A DNA stretch of 64,000 nt from SCQP01 sp050747745 (GCA_050747745.1 JBOGKM010000048.1:15207-79206), one strand, 5' to 3'. Positions 16,785 through 25,688 are shown, numbered from the stretch's first letter. The notes: generated from the sequence alone by a model not told the origin. Numbers and translations are program-made.

Positions 16785-17888
16785 TTATCGCCGACGCGCC
16801 CGAGCGCGCTCCGGGGCGGGCGCGGGGAGCGTGGGCGTGCGGCGGCGGCTGGCGGTGAAATAGGAGCCCATCACCAGGCCGATGGCGACCGCCTGCGCCG
16901 CCAGTGATTGCACGGTGGGGAACACCGAGAGCCACAACCCCATCCAGCCGGGGATTCTGGCGGCCAGCCAGGGAATGGTGGTTGCGGGGATCCAGTGCGC
17001 CAACTGCATCTCCTGCACCTGCTCGCCCACCATCACGATGAGCACAATGCCGAGCAGGACGCCGGTCAGCACCAACAACCTTTTGTAGGGCAGCCGGCGG
17101 TGAGCGACAAAGGTCAGCAGCGCCACCACTCCGGCCAGCGCTACGCCAATGAGCGCGCCCCACATGACGGTGCGGTTGCCCAACTGCAGGCGGTAAGACT
17201 GAAGGAACAGCACCACCTCGAAGCCTTCCCGGTAAAGCGACGTGAAGCCCAGCGCCACCATGCCTCCGAACACGCCCCAGCCGGCGGCGGCTTCCAACTC
17301 GGCGCGCTGCACCAGCTTGCGCTTCTGCTTGTTGTGCATCGAGATCCAGCCGGTCCAGTAAAGCTTGTGGAAGAACCAGTTCATCACCAGCAGCAGCACC
17401 AGCACGGCAAGCAGGCCGGTGGCGGCTTGCAGCGCCAGCGCCGAAACGCTGTGGCTGAGATCGTCGACAACGCGCACGGCGCCCATCCAGGTAAGCACGG
17501 TGGCGAGGAATCCGCCGCCCACACCGAGCGCTATGGGGCGCAACAACGACTGGCGATCGCCGGGCATGCCGGCCGTGACGGCGGCGAGCACCAGCACACA
17601 TTCCAGGCCTTCGCGGAATACCAGCACGGCGATGTCCAGCAGCGCAGCCGAGGAGCTGGTGCGCGGAGCCAGCGGATTGGGATTTCCTGCTCCGGTCAGC
17701 GCCTGCCAGACGATCAGCGCCGCCACCGCCAGTCCGCCCAGGATCAAAAATGCCCGCAGCCAGCCCGGCCGGGGTTGGGAACGAGGATGTGGCTGAGGGA
17801 CGGCGGAGGTGCTCACCGGCGTCGCGCCGCCGTTATGCGATAAGCTCGCAATTTCATGAGGTTCCGTTACCGCGCTGGGCTGGATCAT
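16785..17888 (-). CDS. FTR1-family high-affinity iron permease
   Basis: The 367-residue membrane protein has about 7-8 helices and the two iron-binding motifs of FTR1/EfeU: REGLE (92-96) and REGFE (220-224). A 40-residue polar N-terminal extension rich in Pro precedes the first helix, and the C-terminus is basic. Iron is imported from the periplasm, normally with EfeO/EfeB-type or ferroxidase partners; none are adjacent. It lies 70 bp upstream of copZ on the same strand, with the CsoR operator between, so copper and iron genes are physically linked. Confidence 0.9.
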   Translation of the reverse strand: MIQPSAVTEPHEIASLSHNGGATPVSTSAVPQPHPRSQPRPGWLRAFLILGGLAVAALIVWQALTGAGNPNPLAPRTSSSAALLDIAVLVFREGLECVLVLAAVTAGMPGDRQSLLRPIALGVGGGFLATVLTWMGAVRVVDDLSHSVSALALQAATGLLAVLVLLLVMNWFFHKLYWTGWISMHNKQKRKLVQRAELEAAAGWGVFGGMVALGFTSLYREGFEVVLFLQSYRLQLGNRTVMWGALIGVALAGVVALLTFVAHRRLPYKRLLVLTGVLLGIVLIVMVGEQVQEMQLAHWIPATTIPWLAARIPGWMGLWLSVFPTVQSLAAQAVAIGLVMGSYFTASRRRTPTLPAPAPERARARRR

Positions 17889-17894
17889 CGGGCA

Positions 17895-17919
17895 CTTACA
17901 TTGATGCGACTAGTTCGCA
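17895..17919 (-). promoter_or_regulatory. FTR1 promoter with operator-like dyad
   Basis: TGCGA-CTAGT-TCGCA (17905-17919) is a perfect 5-bp inverted repeat with a 5-bp centre. It lies just upstream of TGTAAG (17900-17895), which ends 6 nt before the FTR1 ATG. On the minus strand the site reads TTGCGAACTAGTCGCATCAA, reminiscent of Fur-superfamily boxes. The regulator is inferred only. Confidence 0.4.
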
Positions 17920-17967
17920 ACTGGTGCATAGCAGCCAGCACCTTCACTAGATTCCATCACGCCCTAA

Positions 17968-19995
17968 TTAGCTGTCAAGCGCGCGAGTGAAATTCGGGTC
18001 GCTCAGGCTGTTGCGCCCGGTCTCGAGGTGGCCGGCAAATCGGCGGTGAAAACGAGGATGGCTGCTGGAAGTGAGGTCAAAGTCGTACCAGCCATCGCTG
18101 ACGTCAAGATTCCAGGTGTGGCGCCAGAGCTGGCCGGAGGGAAGGGCAATCGTGAGAGGCGGGACGACGGCGTAGCAGGAGCGGAGCGATAGCGTGGTTG
18201 CGGCAGCGGCGCGATACGAGATGGAAATGGCATTGTGGGCGCGGTCATAGCGAAGCTGCGGCTCAGGAGCGGTTCCCTGGCCGGCGAAGGCACGGAAGAA
18301 GCCGTTGGGGCCGTGGAGCTCGAGCTGATAGGCCGTGGAGAAATACCAACTGTCCTCGATGGCGCCTCCGGAGACGAGCGTAAAGACTCGTGGTTCATGA
18401 CGGGGTGAGCGCACCTGCAGGCCGGCGGCGGCGGTGCCGGAGTTGCGCAGCGTCAGGGTGAGGGTGGTGGGGGAGACGGCGGCCGAGGCGTGCAGTTCGT
18501 AGGGCACCGGGCGGGTGGGGCGCTGGCCCGGCTCCTGCACGGGAAGGCGCTGCCTGGCCGGCGGCACCGGTTTGTAGTCGGGATGGCGCTTGCGGTCCGG
18601 CGGCGCGTAGCTGGCCGTCGGCGGCAGAGGTGCGGCAGCGCTGGACCCGGCGGCGAAATCCAAGGTGGAGGTCAAATCGCCGCACACGGCGCGGCGCCAG
18701 GGCGTGATGTTGGGTTCGTGGACGCCGAAGCGGCGTTCCAGAAAGCGCAGCAGGGAAGTATGGTCGAACACCTCCGATGACACCCAGCCGCCCTTGCTCC
18801 AAGGCGAAACCACCAGCATCGGCACGCGCACGCCGAGACCGTAGGGGCCGCGCGGATTGCGCGCGCTGCCGGGGAAGATTTCGTGTTCGGTGGAAACGGT
18901 GGAGTGCCCGGAGTGCGAGGACAGTGGCGGCGTGGGAGGAACGATGTGATCGAAAAAGCCGTCGTTTTCGTCGTAGGTCAAAAACAGTACGGACTTGCTA
19001 AACACCTTCGGCGCGGCGGTAAGCGCATCGAGCACCTGCGCGGTATACCAGGCGCCGTAGTTGGCAGGCCAGTTGGGATGTTCGCAATAAGCCTCAGGGG
19101 CGACAATCCAGGCGACCTGAGGGAGATGGCCGGCGATGACGTCGCGGCGGAATTCCTCGAACAGGTTTCCGCGGGATTGGGTGCGGGTGCCGGTGCGGGC
19201 GCGCTGGTAGAGGGCGGAAGCGGGGGCGGCGTTTTGAAACTGCCGGAAGTACAACAGCGTGTTGTCGCCGTAGTTGCCGATGTAGGCGTCGTGCTCATCG
19301 CCCCAATGGGTCTGGGGGCTGAGGCCAGTGCCAGTGTCCTGATAGACCTTCCAGCTCACACCCGCCGCTTGCAGGCGTTCGGGGTAGGTTGCCCAAGCGT
19401 AGCCGGATTCAGCGTCATCCACGACGGGACCGCCGCCGCGGCCGTCGTTGCCCACCCAGCCGGTCCACATATACATGCGGTTGGGATCGGTGGGTCCCAG
19501 CAGCGAGCCATGGTAGGCGTCGCAGATGGTGAAAGCGTCGGCGAGGGCGTAGTGAAAGGGGATATCGGCGCGCACCAGATGCGCCATGGTGGTTGCGCCC
19601 TTGTGCGCGACCCAGCCATCGTAACGGCCACGGTTCCAGGCTTGCTGCGTGCTGGTCCAGTCGTGCGGGAGGTCCTCGAGAAAACGCAGGCCCAAGTTGG
19701 GCGCGCCGGGATGGAAGGGCAGCACGTAGCCGTCAGCGCGGGGTTGACGCCAGACGGGTGCGCCGCCGGCAAGGCGCGCCGGATGCGGATCGCCAAAACC
19801 GCGGACGCCGCGCAGGGCGCCGAAGTAATGGTCGAAGGAGCGGTTTTCCTGCATGAAGAAGACGACGTGCTCGATATCGGCGAGCGTGCCGGTGCGGCCG
19901 GATGCGGGAATGGCGAGCGCGCGCAGGATGCTGGCGGGGAAGGCGGCAGCGGCGGCGCCCGCGCCCAGCAATTGCAGAAACGTTCTGCGCTCCAC
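17968..19995 (-). CDS. Tat-exported phospholipase C (acid-phosphatase superfamily)
   Basis: The protein (about 675 residues) begins with a twin-arginine signal, ERRTFLQLLGAG and a long Ala-rich helix. The catalytic domain matches phosphocholine-specific phospholipase C: IEHVVFFMQENRSFDHYFG, GSLLGPTDPNRMY, LTYDENDGFFDHIVPP. Two C-terminal immunoglobulin-like PLC domains follow (about 490-670). It removes headgroups from phospholipids outside the inner membrane. I prefer GTG 19995. The TTG at 20031, which would add 12 residues, is also part of a perfect TTGACA 17 bp upstream of a weak hexamer that ends 7 nt before the GTG. Confidence 0.88.
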   Translation of the reverse strand: MERRTFLQLLGAGAAAAAFPASILRALAIPASGRTGTLADIEHVVFFMQENRSFDHYFGALRGVRGFGDPHPARLAGGAPVWRQPRADGYVLPFHPGAPNLGLRFLEDLPHDWTSTQQAWNRGRYDGWVAHKGATTMAHLVRADIPFHYALADAFTICDAYHGSLLGPTDPNRMYMWTGWVGNDGRGGGPVVDDAESGYAWATYPERLQAAGVSWKVYQDTGTGLSPQTHWGDEHDAYIGNYGDNTLLYFRQFQNAAPASALYQRARTGTRTQSRGNLFEEFRRDVIAGHLPQVAWIVAPEAYCEHPNWPANYGAWYTAQVLDALTAAPKVFSKSVLFLTYDENDGFFDHIVPPTPPLSSHSGHSTVSTEHEIFPGSARNPRGPYGLGVRVPMLVVSPWSKGGWVSSEVFDHTSLLRFLERRFGVHEPNITPWRRAVCGDLTSTLDFAAGSSAAAPLPPTASYAPPDRKRHPDYKPVPPARQRLPVQEPGQRPTRPVPYELHASAAVSPTTLTLTLRNSGTAAAGLQVRSPRHEPRVFTLVSGGAIEDSWYFSTAYQLELHGPNGFFRAFAGQGTAPEPQLRYDRAHNAISISYRAAAATTLSLRSCYAVVPPLTIALPSGQLWRHTWNLDVSDGWYDFDLTSSSHPRFHRRFAGHLETGRNSLSDPNFTRALDS

Positions 19996-20043
19996 CTGCC
20001 CAGTAGGAACCCGGGCCGTCCGGCTTGTCAAACCCGCTCTGCC

Positions 20044-21447
20044 TTAATGGCCGAGGATGACGCGCCAGGCGATGCCGAACGAGGAGGGCAGGGCGTAGAT
20101 GTCGGCGGCGGTGATGAGCAGGGCGCTGCCCCAGCCGGCGATTTGCAGCCAGGCGGGCGAGCGCCATTCGCCCATGCGCTTGCGGAAGCTGGTGAAGTGC
20201 AGCAGCGGAAACATGGCGAAGGGCAACTGCAGCGCCAGAATCACCTGGCTCAGCGTGAGCAGGTCGGTCACGCTGCTGTTGCCGCGCAGACCGATGATCA
20301 GCACGGCCGGGACCAGCGCGAACAGGCGCGTGATTAGGCGGCGCATCCAGGGCGGAATGCGCCAGCGCATGAAACCCTCCATGACCACCTGGCCGGCGAG
20401 GGTGCCGGTGATGGTGCTGCTTTGACCGCTGGCCAGCAGCGCGATGGCGAACAGAAAGCTGGCGGCAATGGTACCCAGCAGCGGCTCAAGCGTGAGATAC
20501 GCCACGCGAATCCAGTCTGTATCGGCGCTGAAATGGACGAAGGCGCCGCCCGGCAGGGCTACGCCCGATTTGCCGTAAAACATCATCGCCGCCAGCACTA
20601 GGATGGCGGCGTTAAGAAAAAACGCCAACGACAGGGCCACGGTGGAATCGAGCGTGTTGAACTGGATGGCCTTGCGCAGCGAGAGACGGTCGCGGCGCAG
20701 CTTGCGGCTCTGCACTAGCGCCGAGTGCAGATAGAGGTTGTGGGGCATCACGGTGGCGCCGATGATGCCAATGGCCACGTACATCATGCCCGCCTGGCCT
20801 AAGCTGGGCGTGATGATCGCGCGTCCCATGGCCGCGAAACTGGGATGGGTGGCGGGCAGGATAAAGAGCTCCAGCCAGTAGCAGAACCCCATGGTGAAGA
20901 TCAGCAGCGTGATCACCACCTCGATGGTGCGCATGCCGTAGCGCTGCAGGGCGAGCAACAGCAGCACGTCGAAGCCGGTGATGATGACCGCCCACAGCAG
21001 GGGAATGTGAAACAGGAGGTTCAAGGCGACGGCGCTGCCCAGTACCTCGGCCAGGTCGCAGGCGACGATGGCAATTTCGCTCAGGATCCAGTTAGGCCAG
21101 CGCGTCCAGCGCGGGTACCATTCGCGGCAGCACTGTGCCAGATCCTTGCCGGTGACCACGCCCAGGCGCGCCGACAGCACCTGCATGAAAATCGCCATCA
21201 GGCTGGCGCCCGCCACCACCCACAGCAGGCCGAAGTGGTACTGCGCCCCGCCCTGCAGGTCCGTGCCCCAGTTGCCCGGGTCCATGTAGCCGACGCTGAC
21301 CAGCACCGCGGGGCCGACAAAAGCCTTCCAATGGCGCCAGAAGCTGGCTTGCGGCGGCGGCGTGGCCACGCTGTCGTGGACGCCTTCGAGAGAGGGATGC
21401 CCGGCGCGCTCCTCGACCTGCCGTTCGGTCCCTGGCTGCATGGTCAT
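20044..21447 (-). CDS. mntH: Nramp-family Mn2+/Fe2+ transporter
   Basis: The 467-residue protein has 11-12 helices and the Nramp metal-binding motif DPGNW (from Asp56) in helix 1, plus MPHNLYLHSAL in helix 6. Proton-coupled import of Mn2+ or Fe2+ is the family role. It is divergent from a DtxR/MntR regulator across 79 bp. TTAAAT (21453-21448) abuts ATG 21447 and ends 6 nt before ATG 21441; the second may be the true start of a leaderless mRNA. The first 35 residues are polar. Confidence 0.92.
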   Translation of the reverse strand: MTMQPGTERQVEERAGHPSLEGVHDSVATPPPQASFWRHWKAFVGPAVLVSVGYMDPGNWGTDLQGGAQYHFGLLWVVAGASLMAIFMQVLSARLGVVTGKDLAQCCREWYPRWTRWPNWILSEIAIVACDLAEVLGSAVALNLLFHIPLLWAVIITGFDVLLLLALQRYGMRTIEVVITLLIFTMGFCYWLELFILPATHPSFAAMGRAIITPSLGQAGMMYVAIGIIGATVMPHNLYLHSALVQSRKLRRDRLSLRKAIQFNTLDSTVALSLAFFLNAAILVLAAMMFYGKSGVALPGGAFVHFSADTDWIRVAYLTLEPLLGTIAASFLFAIALLASGQSSTITGTLAGQVVMEGFMRWRIPPWMRRLITRLFALVPAVLIIGLRGNSSVTDLLTLSQVILALQLPFAMFPLLHFTSFRKRMGEWRSPAWLQIAGWGSALLITAADIYALPSSFGIAWRVILGH

Positions 21448-21449
21448 AT

Positions 21450-21463
21450 TTAACCACAGTTAA
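21450..21463. promoter_or_regulatory. Probable MntR/DtxR operator between mntH and its regulator
   Basis: TTAAC-CACA-GTTAA is a perfect 5-bp inverted repeat that overlaps the TTAAAT -10-like hexamer of mntH. Its placement suits repression of mntH by the divergent DtxR-family protein. The sequence is not a textbook MntR box. Confidence 0.45.
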
Positions 21464-21526
21464 TGGCAGCGATTTGGCAGCATTTTAGCTTTTTCATTCG
21501 CTATGGTATGATCACGGCATTACGCC

Positions 21527-22189
21527 ATGGAGCTTACCGTCTCCAAGGAGGACTACCTCAAGGCCATCGCCGAGGCGGAATCGGAGGAGGCGCCGGTTAT
21601 TGCCGCCACCATCGGGCGCTGGCTGGACATCAGCCCGGCGGCGGTGACACTGGCGTTGCGCCGGCTGCGGCGCGATCAATTGTTGTGGGTGAACGCCAAG
21701 GGGCGGATTCAGCTCACGAAAAAGGGGCGTGCGGTAGCCGACCGCATGCGCCTGCGCCATCACCTTATCGAGCGCATGCTGCACGAGATGCTGGGCGTGG
21801 AGTGGTACAAGGTGCATGAGGAGGCGGAGCGGCTGGAGCACTCGATTTCCCCCGACGTCGAGCGGCGGTTGATGGAGAAGCTGGGTCCGGCGGGACTGTG
21901 TCCGCACGGCAACCCCATCAACAAAAGCGCGGCGGGACGGCGGCAGGCGGGACTGGTGGCACTGTGGGAAGCGCCGCTAGGCGAGCCGCTGCGCATTGCC
22001 GGTATGCACGAGCGCGACCGGCAACTGCTGGAGTATTTTGATGGGCTGGGGCTGCGGCCCAACACCACCCTAGCGGTCGAGCGGCGCAACTACGACGCTA
22101 CCCTCACCCTCGCGCTCGTCTCCGGCCCGGTCACCCTCGCCGCCGCCGCCGCGCAGAAAATCTGGGTCGCGCCGCTTTCGAGAAACTGA
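21527..22189 (+). CDS. mntR: DtxR/MntR-family metal-dependent regulator
   Basis: The 220-residue protein has an N-terminal winged helix (SKEDYLKAIAEAESEEAPVI, then AATIGRWLDISPAAVTLALR), a dimerisation domain with metal ligands (HHLIERMLHEMLGVEWYKVHEEAERLEHSIS), and a C-terminal SH3/FeoA-like domain. It should repress manganese or iron uptake when metal-loaded. Position divergent from mntH supports MntR. A TATGAT hexamer (21507-21512) ends 14 nt before the ATG, leaving a leader of only a few bases. Confidence 0.9.
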   Translation: MELTVSKEDYLKAIAEAESEEAPVIAATIGRWLDISPAAVTLALRRLRRDQLLWVNAKGRIQLTKKGRAVADRMRLRHHLIERMLHEMLGVEWYKVHEEAERLEHSISPDVERRLMEKLGPAGLCPHGNPINKSAAGRRQAGLVALWEAPLGEPLRIAGMHERDRQLLEYFDGLGLRPNTTLAVERRNYDATLTLALVSGPVTLAAAAAQKIWVAPLSRN

Positions 22190-22214
22190 TACCTTTAAGT
22201 CTCCGGAGGTCGTG

Positions 22215-24137
22215 ATGATACTTCGCGCCGCCTGCGCCGCTCTGCTGTTCGCCGCCGCCCCCGCGCTCTTCGCCCAGCAGGGCGTCGGCCCCCTGCCTGC
22301 GCCGCTGCCGCCGCCGCTGCCGATCCCGCGCGATGTCCCCTATCAGCCGGGCACGATCACGCTGCTGGCCGACTTCACCAACGTGGCCCAGCGCATCGTG
22401 CAGGTGCAGGAGACCATTCCGGTCGCTCCGGGCAGGCTGATGCTGTTTTTCCCCGCCTGGATTCCAGGCAACCACGCCGCCGATGGGCCCATCCAGGCCA
22501 TGGGCGGGCTGAGGATCACGGCTAACGGCGAGCGCGTCCCCTGGACCCGCGACCGCGTAGACCACTTCGCCTTCCAGATGCAGGTGCCGAGCGGGGTCAG
22601 CGCGCTCCACGTCCGCTTTCAGTATCTGGCTTCGCTGCGCACGGCCCAGGGCCGCATCAGCTTCGATCACAACATCATTGACTTGTCCTGGAACACGGTG
22701 GTGCTGTATCCGGCGGGATACTTTTCCCGCGACATCGACGTAACCCCTGCGATCCGCATGCCTGCGGGCTGGCAATACGCCACGGCGCTAACCACGACCG
22801 ACCGCAGCGGCAACGAGGTGCATTTCGCTACCGTGCCGCTGAACACGCTGGTCGATTCGCCGCTTTATGCCGGAGTCAACTATCGGCGCTTCAATCTCTC
22901 GCCCAACCCCGGCGATGACGTCCATCTGAACGTGTTCGCTGATACGCCCGGCGATCTGGACGCCACCCCGCAGGAAGTGCAGTGGCACCGCAACCTGGCG
23001 CAGCAGGCGTTGAACCTGTTTCACTCGCATCATTACAAGCATTATGACTTCCTGCTCACGCTGAGCGACACGGTTGGGGGCGAGGGGTTGGAGCACCATC
23101 AGTCCAGCGAAGACGGCACCCGCGCCAACTACTTCACCGACTGGGGCGCGGGCGTGGCCAACCGCGACCTGCTGGCGCACGAGTACACGCACTCGTGGAA
23201 CGGCAAGTTCCGGCGCCCCTATGATTTGTGGACACCCAACTTCAACTGGCCCATGCAGGATGATCTGCTCTGGGTCTACGAAGGCCTGACCCAGTACTGG
23301 GGCTACGTGCTGTCGGCGCGTTCGGGCATGCGCACGCCGCAGCAGACACGCGACCTGATTGCCGGCGTCGCCGCCGGTTTTGCAGTCAGTCCGGGGCGCG
23401 ACTGGCGTCCGCTGGACGACACCACCAACCAGGAAGGCATGTCGAACCGCCGGCCGGTGACCTGGACGAGCTGGCTGCGCGGCGAGGACTACTACCAGGA
23501 GGGCCTGCTGATCTGGCTGGATACGGATACCAAGATCCGCGAGCTGAGCGGCGGAAAAAAATCTCTCGACGACTTCGCGCACTTGTTCTACGGCATGGAT
23601 AACGGAAGCTTCGTGACCAGGACCTACACGTTGGATCAGCTCGTGCAGGCGCTGAACCAGGTGCAGCCCTATGACTGGGCCCAGTTTTTCCGCACCCGCG
23701 TCTACGAGCTGCATCCGGCGGTCCCGCTGGGCGGCATCACCCAGGGCGGCTACCAACTGATCTACAACGACACGCCCTACGCCTGGCAGCGGGGCAGCGG
23801 ACGTTTCGGTGCCAATTTTTCAACCAGCATCGGCTTCAGCGTGGGCGCCAACGGAACGGTGAACCAGGTCTGGTGGGGCAGCCCGGCGTTCCAGGCGGGA
23901 CTGGCGGGCGATGTGCAAATCGAGGCGATCAATGGCGAGGCGTTCTCGGTGCAGCGGCTGCGCCAGGCGCTGCTCGCCGCCGAGCATTCCTCAGGGCCCA
24001 TCGAGTTGCTGGTGAAGCGTGGCGCCAAGTTTCTGACCGTGCCGGTGAACTACCACGGCGGGCTGCGCATTCCGCACCTGCAGCGCGTGCCCGGCGTGCC
24101 TGACCGGCTGGACGCGATCCTGGCGCCGGTGCACTGA
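22215..24137 (+). CDS. M61 glycyl-aminopeptidase-family protease with PDZ domain
   Basis: The 640-residue secreted protein has a signal peptide (MILRAACAALLFAAAPALFA) and a Pro-rich linker. The M61 N-terminal beta domain follows, then the thermolysin-like core with HEYTH (His322, Glu323, His326) and Glu356 in YEGLTQYWG. A PDZ domain lies at about 515-600 (GSPAFQAGLAGDVQIEAING). It cleaves N-terminal Gly or Ala from peptides in the periplasm. I chose ATG 22215 because GGAGG lies 5 nt upstream; GTG 22212 is alternative. Length is normal for the family. Confidence 0.92.
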   Translation: MILRAACAALLFAAAPALFAQQGVGPLPAPLPPPLPIPRDVPYQPGTITLLADFTNVAQRIVQVQETIPVAPGRLMLFFPAWIPGNHAADGPIQAMGGLRITANGERVPWTRDRVDHFAFQMQVPSGVSALHVRFQYLASLRTAQGRISFDHNIIDLSWNTVVLYPAGYFSRDIDVTPAIRMPAGWQYATALTTTDRSGNEVHFATVPLNTLVDSPLYAGVNYRRFNLSPNPGDDVHLNVFADTPGDLDATPQEVQWHRNLAQQALNLFHSHHYKHYDFLLTLSDTVGGEGLEHHQSSEDGTRANYFTDWGAGVANRDLLAHEYTHSWNGKFRRPYDLWTPNFNWPMQDDLLWVYEGLTQYWGYVLSARSGMRTPQQTRDLIAGVAAGFAVSPGRDWRPLDDTTNQEGMSNRRPVTWTSWLRGEDYYQEGLLIWLDTDTKIRELSGGKKSLDDFAHLFYGMDNGSFVTRTYTLDQLVQALNQVQPYDWAQFFRTRVYELHPAVPLGGITQGGYQLIYNDTPYAWQRGSGRFGANFSTSIGFSVGANGTVNQVWWGSPAFQAGLAGDVQIEAINGEAFSVQRLRQALLAAEHSSGPIELLVKRGAKFLTVPVNYHGGLRIPHLQRVPGVPDRLDAILAPVH

Positions 24138-24228
24138 GGCAGTGAACCCTTCCCAGCACCTGCACCAACGCGGGGTTGGTCACCGGGCGCGGCGATACCG
24201 CATTGACTCCGCGCGGCAGCCCAGCGGA

Positions 24229-24602
24229 CTATGCCGGCGCCCCGCGCCAGGTGGTCACCGCACGGCCGCCGAGGTGCATGCGCTCGCCCTGCACGTCGAC
24301 GCGCGGAAGCGCAGCCCGGCGCCGGCCGCCGCCAGTTCCTCCTGCCAGACGGCGTGGGCGCTGGCGAGGGTGGCGTGGCCGCAGAGCGAGACTTCGACCG
24401 TGGGCGTGAACCAGCGCAGCGCGAAGCTGGCGTCCTCGCCCGCGCGCGGCTGAAGAAAAGCGGTCTCCGAAGCCTGCATTTCGCGCGCCACCGCCTGCAT
24501 CCAGGCGGCGGCACGCGGCGCTTGCAGCAAGCAGACCACCGCGGGATTGCCGCCGAAGGCGGTGCCGGAAAACGCATCCACGCCAATCGGTTTCTCGGCC
24601 AT
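24229..24602 (-). pseudogene. phzF-family isomerase gene with internal deletion and frameshift
   Basis: From ATG 24602 the frame encodes the PhzF N-terminus: MAEKPIGVDAFSGTAFGGNP, ASETAFLQP, RWFTPTVEVSLCGHATLASAHAVW. It loses the family after LRFR and closes at 24255. In another frame, to 24229, the C-terminal strand survives (ERMHLGGRAVTTWRGAPA). Intact PhzF proteins have about 260-300 residues; here the middle is missing. The enzyme should be inactive. Its start codon lies inside a repeat shared with position 26900. Confidence 0.8.
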
Positions 24603-24644
24603 GCCCTGATTGTCTCACCGGGGCACGATACCACTGGGTTATCG
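24600..24644. repeat. 45-nt repeat, copy 1 (at the start of broken phzF)
   Basis: The first 29 nt are identical to 26900-26928 and the next 16 differ at four positions. Read leftwards, the element ends in the ATG of phzF (24602-24600), preceded by GACAAT ending 6 nt before it. The copies lie exactly 2300 nt apart. Confidence 0.85.
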
Positions 24645-24651
24645 CGGGGCG

Positions 24652-25566
24652 CTACAGCCTGAGATCCCACGTCTCCTCGACGAGATCGACGCCGAAGCTG
24701 TGATGCGGGGCTTCGTGGACTTTCTGGAATCCGGCCTCAGCGTAGAGATGGCGGGCGGCGCTCAGATTGCTCTGTGTCCACAGCGTGAGCGTCTCATAGC
24801 CGGACGCGCGCGCGAAGGCCACGCATTCGCGCACCAGCGCCCGGCCCACGCCCGCGCCGCGCGCCGCCGGTTCGACCAGCAGCAGCCGCAGCTTGGCGGT
24901 GGCGCCGCGCTCCGGGTGCCGCACCAGAAAAATGCAGCCCAGCCGGGCGTCCTCGCGTTCGGCGATCCAGCAACGCCCGCGCTCCGGATCGGACTGCGTC
25001 AGGAAATCGGCCGCGATGCGCGCCACCAGCGCCTCGAACTCCAGGTTCCAGCCGTATTCCTGCGCGTAGATCGCCCCGTGGCGGCCGATCACCCAGCCCA
25101 CGTCACCCGCCCGGTGCGGACGCAGCACCACCGGCGCGCGGCTGGCGCCGCCGAGGAGCATCTCGATCCGCTTCATGGCATCCACTAGTTCCGCCTGCTG
25201 CTCGGGCACGAGGGGCGAAAGCAAGCCGGCCGCCAGCGTGTCGGCGCGGCGGTTGATGGCGCCAAACACCGTCCGGCCGCGCGCGCTCAGGCGCAGCCGC
25301 ACGGTACGGCCATCGTCGGCCGCGGCCTGGCGCCGCAGCAGCCCGCTGGATTGGAACTTGCGCAGGATCCGGCTGAGGTAGCCGGCATCGAGGTCCAGCA
25401 CCTGAGCGATCGCGGCGGCAGTGGTCTCGCCGCACGCGGCCAGCTCGAACAGGACCCGGGTTTCGGTCAGTGAGTACTCCGATTCCAGCAAATGCTCCTG
25501 CAACGTGCCCACCCGGCGCGTATAGAAGCGGTTGAAGCGGCGCAGCGCGGTGCTCTCCGGCGTCAT
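24652..25566 (-). CDS. MarR-type regulator fused to a GNAT acetyltransferase
   Basis: The 304-residue protein joins an N-terminal MarR winged helix (residues 1-145; LTETRVLFELAACGETTAAA, LSRILRKFQSSGLLRR) to a GNAT domain (about 150-304; ERGRCWIAEREDARLGCIFL, LLVEPAARGAGVGRALVREC, HLYAEAGF). The fusion is a known family. It probably represses its own promoter and acetylates a small molecule or protein. TATATT (25579-25574) ends 7 nt before the ATG, so the mRNA looks leaderless. Confidence 0.92.
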   Translation of the reverse strand: MTPESTALRRFNRFYTRRVGTLQEHLLESEYSLTETRVLFELAACGETTAAAIAQVLDLDAGYLSRILRKFQSSGLLRRQAAADDGRTVRLRLSARGRTVFGAINRRADTLAAGLLSPLVPEQQAELVDAMKRIEMLLGGASRAPVVLRPHRAGDVGWVIGRHGAIYAQEYGWNLEFEALVARIAADFLTQSDPERGRCWIAEREDARLGCIFLVRHPERGATAKLRLLLVEPAARGAGVGRALVRECVAFARASGYETLTLWTQSNLSAARHLYAEAGFQKVHEAPHHSFGVDLVEETWDLRL

Positions 25567-25573
25567 GGCAACT

Positions 25574-25593
25574 AATATAGTTGACTAAGTCAA
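25574..25593 (-). promoter_or_regulatory. Self-regulated promoter of the MarR-GNAT gene
   Basis: TTGACTAAGTCAA (25581-25593) is a perfect 5-bp inverted repeat around 3 bases. It sits in the 17-bp spacer between TTGCCT and TATATT on the minus strand. The position and MarR-like size suggest autorepression. Confidence 0.6.
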
Positions 25594-25688
25594 ATAAGGC
25601 AAGCGCCCCGATGTTTTCAGGCTGGTGCTGCGTCCGCTGCTCGCCCGCTCCGTATAATCTCTCAGTTGCCTAGTTTCAGCGGCGGGGA

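Noticed and set aside
18883..20337. 484-codon plus-strand frame opposite the phospholipase C
   Set aside because: Low-complexity Gly/Ala/Val composition and complete overlap with a well-supported gene; a shadow.
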